Assembly (NCBI GenBank): GCA_963663845.2
Contig: OY760650.2
Coordinates: 3,534,001-3,598,000 of the forward strand
DNA: 64,000 nt
Direction of reading: 5' to 3'
DNA from: Versatilivorator sp963663845
GTDB taxonomy: Bacteria > Acidobacteriota > Terriglobia > Versatilivoradales > Versatilivoraceae
Shown: one piece after another, positions 26,146-33,300 of the stretch
Numbering within the stretch: position 1 is the stretch's first letter
Layout: every line of letters starts with the position of its first letter
Notes under the pieces: model-generated
The model's database searches: none
Told to the model about the DNA's origin: nothing
What the model saw: the letters and a program-made list of their open reading frames with translations, nothing else
Translations under genes and position numbers: made by a program

Positions 26146-26465
26146 ACCACGAATGGACACAAATAGACACGAAGACCGATGGACCTCCTTTGCTGCGACG
26201 CCGTCATGGGAGGACGGCCCCCCGGGAGCGCGGGCGTCCCGCCCGCGCAACACTGGCACAGCCTCACCTATTTCCTCCACCCGGCTCGACCGGCAGCGGC
26301 CCCACGATTCCGTTTCAGCCGAGCCCATGCCGTTCCCACCGGCAGGGTGGCCGGGCGCCGCATCGCAGGGAAACTGAGCGGCACGTAACGGCAGTGCATG
26401 CGGGCGAGACGCCCGCGCTCCCGGAGGGAGCCTCTCCCGTATGTCTTGGTGGATCACTCCTTTTT
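26146..26465 (+). repeat. Family-1 element with flanks (199-bp unit at 26224-26422)
   Basis: Palindromes at 26224-26246 and 26400-26422 bound a 199-bp unit in the same orientation as the copy at 19271. The flanks again hold GAACCACGAATGGACAC and, on the right, TGTCTTGGTGGATCAC. It fills most of the 477-base gap 26068-26544; the remaining 80 bases upstream of the lipoprotein show no other feature. Confidence 0.9.
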
Positions 26466-26544
26466 CTTTTGCTTCAGACACTTGGACCTGCTTGCGCGGA
26501 TCGAGGTTGGACTTTTGGCTTGGGTTGGAGACAATAGGGGTCCC

Positions 26545-26967
26545 ATGAGCAAATCCGTATTTCTGCACCTGTTGCTGGCGGCGGTGCTGGCCGGCTGCGC
26601 CTCCGACCCGGATCTCCCGGGCTCACCCGATGACCGGGTGGCCGCCCTGAAGGAGCGAGTGCGGGAACTCTACCAGCAGGCCCGGGAGTCGGGGCAGCAG
26701 GTTCCCAAGGATGCCCTGGAGTGGGCCAGGCAGGATCTGCACCGGATCGGCGACTGGGAATACAAGATCGTGGACCTGCCGCAGAAAGACGCCCAATCCA
26801 GGCAGGCACGGCTCAACGAACTGGGCGCCGAGCGCTGGGAAGTCTTCTGGATGGAGCCTGCAGGTGACGGCGCCCGAGTCTACCTGAAGCGCCGCTCCCG
26901 GAGCTGGCTGGAGAAGCTTCCTCTCTCGGAGTTGCGGCGGCTGGTTCCTTCAGGAGGCGGGGAATAG
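26545..26967 (+). CDS. Small lipoprotein with a DUF4177-like domain
   Basis: 140 residues. MSKSVFLHLLLAAVLAGCASD is a lipoprotein signal with a clear lipobox (LAGC). After a charged helical linker, GDWEYKIVDL..LNELGAERWEVFWM..YLKRR matches the small DUF4177 pattern, whose function is unknown. The ATG is chosen because it opens the lipoprotein signal; an upstream open stretch belongs to the repeat. Sits 86 bases before the DUF423 membrane gene. Confidence 0.78.
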   Translation: MSKSVFLHLLLAAVLAGCASDPDLPGSPDDRVAALKERVRELYQQARESGQQVPKDALEWARQDLHRIGDWEYKIVDLPQKDAQSRQARLNELGAERWEVFWMEPAGDGARVYLKRRSRSWLEKLPLSELRRLVPSGGGE

Positions 26968-27053
26968 TTCAAGGCCGTTCCGCTGGAGCAGGTTTTCCGA
27001 GTGCGGGCTGCAGGTTCCTGCAAGACGAAGAGCGTTTTCAAGGAGACGACGCA

Positions 27054-27428
27054 ATGGCACGATTCTGGTTCGGGATGGGATGCCTGATGGTGGGAGTGGC
27101 GGTCGCTGCCGGCGCGTTTGGCGCCCATGTGCTCAAACAGCGGCTTTCCGCCGATCTGCTGGAGATTTTTGAGATCGGAGCCCGCTACCAGGTGTATCAC
27201 GGCCTGGGACTGGTGGCGCTGGCCCTGGCGATGGACCGGTGGGGCAGCACGGTCTTCCAGTGGACCGGCGGCCTCTGGCTGGCCGGCATCGTTCTCTTTT
27301 CCGGAAGTCTCTACGCACTGAGTCTCACCGGAGTGAGAGGCCTGGGAGCCATAACCCCTTTGGGGGGCCTCTGTTTCCTGGTGGGTTGGGGCTTGTTGGT
27401 CTGGGAGTCCTGGAGGAAGCTGACTTGA
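27054..27428 (+). CDS. DUF423 family small membrane protein (YgdD-like)
   Basis: 124 residues with four predicted membrane segments. The family hallmarks are all present: GAFGAHVLKQRL near the N-terminus, YQVYHGLGLVALAL, LFSGSLYALSLTG, and ITPLGGLCFLVGW at the end. AAGGAG precedes the ATG. Inner-membrane location is expected; no function is established for the family. Confidence 0.93.
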   Translation: MARFWFGMGCLMVGVAVAAGAFGAHVLKQRLSADLLEIFEIGARYQVYHGLGLVALALAMDRWGSTVFQWTGGLWLAGIVLFSGSLYALSLTGVRGLGAITPLGGLCFLVGWGLLVWESWRKLT

Positions 27429-27482
27429 TGGCCGGCGTGGTGCGCTCCCTGCAGGGGGGGTGTTTTTCGATAGGGTGCGATC

Positions 27483-27944
27483 ATGGCGAGAAGCAGCGCC
27501 GCCACCGTTGAAGAGTACCTGCAGGAGCTTCCGCCGGAACGCGCGGAGGCCCTCAGGGCCGTGCGCCGGGTGGTCCTGGAACATCTGCCGCCGGGCTACG
27601 TCGAGACCATGAACTGGGGCATGATCTGCTACGAGGTTCCCCTGGCGCTCTGTCCCGACACCTACAACAAGCAGCCGCTGATGTACGCCGGCCTGGCTTC
27701 GCAGAAGCGTCACATGGCCGTCTACCTGATGTGCGTCTACAGCCACCAGGGTTCCCGGGCAGAGTTTGAAGAGAAATTCAGGGCCAGCGGCAAGAAACTG
27801 GACATGGGCAAATCCTGCGTGCGTTTCAGAAAATTGGAGGACCTGCCCCTTGAGGTGATCGGAGAAAACATCGCCGCAACCTCGGTCGAAGAGTATATTC
27901 AGTTGTATCGGGACTCGCGAACCAGGCAGCGGGCTTCCAGGTAA
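27483..27944 (+). CDS. DUF1801 domain protein (YdhG/YobT-like)
   Basis: 153 residues. The pattern VEEYLQELPPERAEALRAVRRVV..LPPGYVETMNWGMICYEVP..Y..QPLMYAGLASQKRHMAVYLMC is that of DUF1801 proteins, with the downstream CVRFRKLEDLPLEVI block. These are small cytoplasmic alpha/beta proteins related to a frataxin-like/iron chaperone fold, function not settled. Independent of its neighbours as far as can be seen. Confidence 0.88.
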   Translation: MARSSAATVEEYLQELPPERAEALRAVRRVVLEHLPPGYVETMNWGMICYEVPLALCPDTYNKQPLMYAGLASQKRHMAVYLMCVYSHQGSRAEFEEKFRASGKKLDMGKSCVRFRKLEDLPLEVIGENIAATSVEEYIQLYRDSRTRQRASR

Positions 27945-27973
27945 CGGCTGGACTCGCAGCGATTGAGGCTTGC

Positions 27974-28034
27974 TTGTCGCCGCGGCGTGTCAGGACCTAT
28001 ACTTGCAGGCAATGAATACACTCTTTTGCAGGCA
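27974..28034 (+). promoter_or_regulatory. Putative promoter and repeated operator upstream of the FitA-like antitoxin
   Basis: TTGTCG (27974-27979), 18 bases, TATACT (27998-28003) is a plausible sigma70-type promoter. TTGCAGGCA occurs twice, at 28003-28011 and 28026-28034, a spacing of 23 bases, which suits binding by a ribbon-helix-helix repressor. Confidence 0.4.
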
Positions 28035-28040
28035 AAGACC

Positions 28041-28277
28041 ATGGCGCAATTAACCGTCCGGAATGTGGCCCCGCAGTTGGTTCGTGCACTGAAGCACAGA
28101 GCCGTCGCTCATGGTCGGTCTGCCGAGGCCGAACACCGGGAGATCCTTCGCGTGGCGCTACTCGAGAAAGAAGAGAACTTTGCCTCCCGGGCCAAGGCGC
28201 TACGGCAACGTCTTCGATCCTCCATCGACAGCAGTGAGATCATACGCGCCGCCCGCGATCGCGACAGCACGGCATGA
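28041..28277 (+). CDS. FitA-like ribbon-helix-helix antitoxin without an intact toxin
   Basis: 78 residues: MAQLTVRNVAPQLVRALKHRAVAHGRSAEAEHREIL is the classic FitA/plasmid-stability antitoxin sequence. In FitAB-type loci a PIN-domain toxin begins at an overlapping ATGA. Here an ATG does overlap the stop (GCATGA at 28273-28278), but it opens only about 20 codons before a stop and the DNA then passes into a family-1 repeat. The cognate toxin has therefore been lost. The separate PIN gene 1.5 kb downstream has its own upstream partner and is not an obvious mate. Confidence 0.85.
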   Translation: MAQLTVRNVAPQLVRALKHRAVAHGRSAEAEHREILRVALLEKEENFASRAKALRQRLRSSIDSSEIIRAARDRDSTA

Positions 28278-28345
28278 CGGGTTATAGTGAAGTCGGGACG
28301 GAATCTCTCCCAGGCTATCGCCGAGCTTGGGTCTGATGCCCCCCC

Positions 28346-28490
28346 GGGAACGCGGGCGTCTCGCCCGCACAAGACTTGGCGCAAAGGAAGCGATTCGGCT
28401 GAAGGCGGGTCGGGTGCGGCTTGCAGGGGAGTGACCCGGGATGGAAGGCTGATTGCAGGATCAAGGTGCGGGCGGGACACCCGCGCTCCC
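28346..28490. repeat. Variant family-1 element, 145 bp
   Basis: Palindromes at 28346-28368 and 28468-28490 in opposite orientation, but with a shorter, unrelated interior (about 99 bases). It follows the orphan antitoxin and leads directly to GAATTTTGCAAAAGGCTC, a family-3 end, at about 28509-28526. The 550-base gap 28278-28827 is filled by this, the family-3 end and the helicase gene fragment. Confidence 0.8.
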
Positions 28491-28529
28491 GGGGGGTGTC
28501 CTTCCGACGAATTTTGCAAAAGGCTCAGG

Positions 28530-28718
28530 GACTACGAAGAGGAGATGGAGCTTGGATCGGAGACGCATCTGAAGGAGGCGTTCGCTACGTTTGACTTGAC
28601 GCGGCTTACGAAGCAGGTGGGAGAGAAGCTGCTCGAGATCCTGAGAAATCGGTATTCCCATGTGGATGACTCATTGGATGGCAAATGCTGGGCTTTTCGG
28701 ATTTTTGCGCTGGCTTGA
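28530..28718 (+). pseudogene. Detached 3' end of a DUF4011/DUF3320 helicase gene
   Basis: Over 154 bases (28530-28683) this aligns without gaps with 36074-36227, the 3' end of the big helicase gene, at roughly 80 percent identity by eye. The translation DYEEEMELGSETHLKE.. to ..RNRYSHVDDSLDGK parallels the helicase's DYNEEMESGSEAHLKE.. to ..RNRYSHVDDSLDGR. The frame stays open, and most differences change few residues, so it comes from a paralogous gene rather than a recent copy. Upstream it abuts a family-3 repeat end. Confidence 0.85.
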
Positions 28719-28827
28719 TAGCAGCTATCTCAAACGTGAGAAGGACGAAATCAGGTTTGGCGAAGATTGCACTTTGAAGGCGCTTGGGCTTATTCCCCGC
28801 TGAGACCAGGGGACAGGAGGGCTTGTA

Positions 28828-29772
28828 ATGAACACGCACCGTTACCGATTGCGTCTCACCGGCCTTCGTGAGCATGAGGGTCAGATCAAGGCATCACGTC
28901 TCGTGCGGGTTGTGGATGCCCTGCTAAAAATGGCTGAGAGCGCGACCCGTTTTCTTGCGACCGGTGAGGGTAGCAGGAGGGGCCCGAGACCCGCATGGCT
29001 CCAGGCAAGCGTTGACTTCACGATCACAGGACAGAATCCCGGGTCTACGGTTCTGGACATTGAAGCGCCCCATCTGAGTGAGACAGCCCACGAAGAATTT
29101 TTCAGGGGAGAGTCTCGGCCTGAACAGCCAAGACTCGACGATACGGCGATTGATCTTGCTGCTCTTGCAATCGAAGAAGCCAGAGCCGGCAATTCCCAAG
29201 GAGACCGTTTCGATAGCGCCGTTCTCGAAGCCATTCTCAAGTTCAAGGAAGCCGGAGGAAATACTGGAGTTTGCTATGAGCTGATTCCACAGGGTACGGC
29301 GCGGGGCCGGTTCAAGTTGGCCGAAAACGTTGGTGCACAGTTGAACCAACGGTTGAAGAGCATGATGGCTCCGAAGGCATTTGTCGTGAGCGGACGGCTC
29401 GACGAGATCAAGTACGGAGGTCGGGGGAGATTTCGTCTTTGGCTTCCCGACGGGCGCCGCCTTCCCGGACGGCTGCATCCGGAGTTCTTGCATATTGAGT
29501 CATTGCGCCCTCTCTGGGGAAAACGAGTCACGGTTGAGGGTACGGTTCACTTCAGGGCTAACGGACTTCCACAATTCATCAAGGCTCGTCGCGTGAGCCG
29601 CTTTACCGACGGCGACCTTTGCTTCGAAGAAACACCGACAATAGATTCTCCTGGGCCTCAGGGCTTGACCCCAGCTCAGGAAAGACAGGCCCGTTCCGCA
29701 AACTTCATGGAACTGTGGGGTTCGTGGCCGGGCGATGAACCCATTGATGAACTTCTGGCGCAGCTCGATTGA
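28828..29772 (+). CDS. Unknown protein, first gene of the PIN/helicase cassette
   Basis: 314 residues, not recognised. AGGAGG at 28814-28819 gives a strong start. The N-terminal 85 residues (HRYRLRLTGLREHEGQIKAS.. to ..NPGSTVLDIEAPHL) look like a beta-rich domain; about 100-165 is helical and acidic; 175-250 looks like an OB- or barrel-type beta region (FVVSGRLDEIKYGG.., GKRVTVEGTVHFRANGLPQFI). No membrane segment, no signal peptide, no enzymatic motif seen. Its stop overlaps a possible TTG start of the next gene and lies 14 bases before that gene's ATG, so the two are translationally coupled. This position suggests an antitoxin or regulatory subunit for the PIN nuclease, which is inference. 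Confidence 0.75.
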   Translation: MNTHRYRLRLTGLREHEGQIKASRLVRVVDALLKMAESATRFLATGEGSRRGPRPAWLQASVDFTITGQNPGSTVLDIEAPHLSETAHEEFFRGESRPEQPRLDDTAIDLAALAIEEARAGNSQGDRFDSAVLEAILKFKEAGGNTGVCYELIPQGTARGRFKLAENVGAQLNQRLKSMMAPKAFVVSGRLDEIKYGGRGRFRLWLPDGRRLPGRLHPEFLHIESLRPLWGKRVTVEGTVHFRANGLPQFIKARRVSRFTDGDLCFEETPTIDSPGPQGLTPAQERQARSANFMELWGSWPGDEPIDELLAQLD

Positions 29773-29786
29773 GCCCGTTGTTCTCC

Positions 29787-30260
29787 ATGAGATATTTTCT
29801 ACTGGATACCGGCGTATTGCTTGGGCTCGCCCGAGAAGCGCCTTGGGCTCGCCAAGCTTGGGAGCAACTGCCTCTGAATGATCAGGAAACGGCTGCTGTT
29901 ACCTCTGTGATCTGTCGCGGCGAGATTATTGCGCTTGCAGAGAAGCGCGGCTGGGGTGAAGGGAAGCGGTGGCAGTTGGACAACATCCTGAATCGACTTC
30001 CTGTACTCGACATCAATAGACAATCCATCTTGAGCGCATACGCCAGGATCGATTCCTGGACCCATGGGAATCCTGTGCTTTCGGCCGGTGCAATACTTCC
30101 GCCGCCAAGACCGGCTGTCCCAATGAAGCAGAATGATCTCTGGATTGCAGCGACAGCTCATTCAACTCAAGCTACGCTTGTGTCAACGGACCGAGACTTC
30201 AGTCATTTGGACAGGGTGTGGTTCAGGTTTGTTTATGTCGATCAAAGGATCTCAGTGTAG
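29787..30260 (+). CDS. PIN-domain ribonuclease (VapC-like)
   Basis: 157 residues from MRYFLLDTGVLLGLA; a TTG at 29769 could add six codons. The PIN acidic set is visible: Asp in LLDTGVLLGL, Glu in ICRGEIIAL, Asp in KQNDLWIAATA and Asp in VSTDRDFSHLD. PIN toxins cut tRNA or mRNA with Mg2+; they are normally held by a cotranscribed antitoxin. The gene before it is unusually large (314 residues) for an antitoxin, and the gene after it, 84 bases on, is the giant helicase; all three are co-directional and AT-richer than the window. Confidence 0.85.
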   Translation: MRYFLLDTGVLLGLAREAPWARQAWEQLPLNDQETAAVTSVICRGEIIALAEKRGWGEGKRWQLDNILNRLPVLDINRQSILSAYARIDSWTHGNPVLSAGAILPPPRPAVPMKQNDLWIAATAHSTQATLVSTDRDFSHLDRVWFRFVYVDQRISV

Positions 30261-30343
30261 TAACGGCCCCTCTTCCGTCTACTCCATTTCGATGACACGA
30301 TACCGTATTGAAGTTCTGCCAATTCCGTAGGGACAGGATTGAA

Positions 30344-33300
30344 ATGCGTATTCACGCAGACATTGCCGCGAAGTTGAATTTTGCAGCGCACCAGAGTGCA
30401 TTTTCCGTCTTGCGTAGTCTCGGCGTAGAAAACCCCGATGCCGTTCAACAATTTGAAAAACTGGTTCTGACACTTCGATCGACGCCAGCATTTATCAGAG
30501 AAAAAACTTGGATCGTTGATCGGGTCGGTCCCGGGGAACTCATATCCATCAAAGATCGGGACCTTACGGTCAATGGCGGGTTCCTATTGGGACTCGCTGA
30601 ATCCGTCCGCGGCAACATTGTGTTTCGGCTCGAAAAGGACGATGAACTTCTGGCAGAACTTGCAAAGCCAGTCGAATTGCTCGCATACAACGAGTGGGGT
30701 GGATGTGGAGTTATGCCGGAATTGTTGGCGGCATTTTCTATGCCGAATGACCCGGCAGTTGACCGAATCCTTAGGAGCGCCAGCGAGACCCTGCGTCGGG
30801 CGGGAAAGCTGGATAAGATCGATGGCTATCAATCCGGAAGCCGCCAGCGCGTTTGGGAAATCGCAGCCGCCATCTATTCGGCAATCGCCAACCTCGGCTT
30901 GACCTACGCTGCCCCTCCAGCAAGCTTCGAGAGCGACGGGCAGAAAGTTCGACTGCCGGGACAGATTCTTGACGGGCGCGTCGCGACCTGCCTCGACACC
31001 GCCATGCTGTTTGCTTCGGCGTTTGAGCAGGCAGGACTCAATCCGATCATCGCACTGCCGAAGGGCCATGCGCTCGCTGGCGTTTGGCTTCAACCAGAGG
31101 ACCTTTCGAGCATTGTAATTGATGAGGCGGAGACCCTCAGAAAACGGATCGATCTGAAAGAACTTCTACTCATTGAGACCACGTATGTGACGTCTCATCC
31201 CGCTCGTGTCTTCTCAAATGCTATCGCTGCGGCCAGAGACTGTATTCGCGATGGTCTCGACGACACGTTTACGGCGGCGGTAGATATCCGGCGGGCGCGA
31301 TCACATCGCATCACTCCACTCAGCCTCAAATCGGGAATGTCGGCACGTGACGGCGAGAGTCAGCCCGCCACGACGGTGCAGCCCCTGGAACCGTCACCAG
31401 AGCTTCCCGACTTCAACTTCACCGATCTTGAGGATGAGAAACGCGATACTCCCGAGAGCCGCTTGGAACGCTGGCAACGGAAGCTCCTCGATCTTACCCT
31501 GCGTAATCCGTTACTGAATCATCGGGCGACAAAAGGCAGTCTGCAAATTATCTGCCCGGAGCCTAATCGGCTGGAAGACAAACTCGCTGCAGGCAGGCGC
31601 ATTCGAATCGCTGCCGTTCCCACACTTTCTTCACAAGAACAAGACGAAGAAATTCATCGATTGAGACAGGGTGAATTCATCACCCAGGAGTATGCGCGCG
31701 ACGAACTGGAACGCCACCGCGTTCTCGTCGACCTCACCCAAGAACAACTCCTGCATCGAGCGGTTGAGATATATCGTAAAGCGCGAACGGCTTTACAGGA
31801 AGGTGGGTCCAACACCCTCTTCCTCGCCTTTGGATTCCTGCTTTGGAAACGGGATGAAAAGGATGATCGCAGGTTTCGCGCTCCCCTGATTCTATTGCCG
31901 GTCAGTCTGGAAAGGACCTCAGTCCGAAGCGGATTCAAAATCGTAGGGCATGACGACGAACCGCGCTTCAACACGACGCTGCTTGAGATGCTTCGCAGGG
32001 ATTTCCGAATTGAAATTCCGAGGTTGGATGAAGCTCTGCCCGAAGACGAAAGTGGAATAGATGTGCCAGAAGTTTGGAACCGAGTTCGAGTTGCAGTCAG
32101 GGAAGCACCCGGCTTCGAGGTCGTCGAGGACGTTGTGCTGGGTCACTTTTCATTCGCTAAATATCTCATGTGGAAAGACCTTGTCGACCGGACCGACGCG
32201 TTGCGAGAAAACGCTGTCGTTCGCCATCTGCTGGATACGCCTAATGATCGATACGGTACGAATGAGGGATTCGTCAATCCAAGTCGTCTCGACCGTGACT
32301 ACAAACCGTCCGACCTTCTAACTCCACTACCGGCGGACTCATCGCAGATGTCTGCGATCGCCACAGCCGACCGGGGAAAGGACTTCGTAATCATCGGTCC
32401 GCCGGGTACCGGCAAGAGCCAGACCATTGCAAATCTCATTGCACACCTGCTGGGTACGCGTAAGACCGTCCTGTTCCTATCTGAGAAGACAGCCGCGCTT
32501 AACGTGGTCTTCGACCGATTGAAGAAAATCGGCCTTGGCCGTTTCTGCCTTGAGTTGCACTCCAACAAGGCACGTAAAGCGGATGTTCTGAGACAGTTGG
32601 GAAAGGCATGGAAACGTGCGGATTCCCAATCCAAGGCAAAATGGCAGCAACGAGCCGAAGAGTTCCTCGTCCTTCGTGACCGTCTGAACCGCTTGGTCGA
32701 CCGCTTGCACCGGAAACGTAGCAATGGTTTAACGGCACACCATGCGATCGGTGTGAAAGTTCGGGACATGGAACTTGCCAACCAAGTCACATTGTCCTGG
32801 CCAACTGCAGGTCATCACAACGAGTCTGCGCTCAATCGGGCTCGTGAAGCTGTGGAGAATCTCTCCATTCAGGCCAAGGAAATTGGTGATTTCTCTGAAA
32901 ACCCGTTCCACCTTATCGAGAAGAGAGAGTGGACTCCAATGTGGCAATCCTTGGTGTACGAACGAGCCGGTGCACTGTCCGCCGCAGCCGGCAAGGCGGA
33001 AATCGCCCGCGAAGCCCTTTGCAAAGCAACAGGAATTGACCTGACCGATCACTCGTTGACACAGCTCGACGCGCTTGGGGGACTCGCAAGACTCTTGCTT
33101 GATTCCTACCGGAGACCCGCGGCATTTGCATTGGGGCCAAACGGCCAGGATCAAATCGAAGCCTTGCGTGGAGCCTCCGGAAGATTAACAGCGTATGCAA
33201 ACGCGCAGGGATCGCTGAGCTGTGACTACGAACCGTTTGCGTGGCGCGCCATCAACGGACAACTCCTCGGGCAATATTGGGCGAAGGCCAAAATGACGTG

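Noticed and set aside
28828..30260. FitA-like antitoxin (28041) as partner of the PIN gene (29787)
   Set aside because: They are 1.5 kb apart, separated by repeats, a pseudogene and a closer coupled gene; the antitoxin's own overlapping toxin start is still visible.
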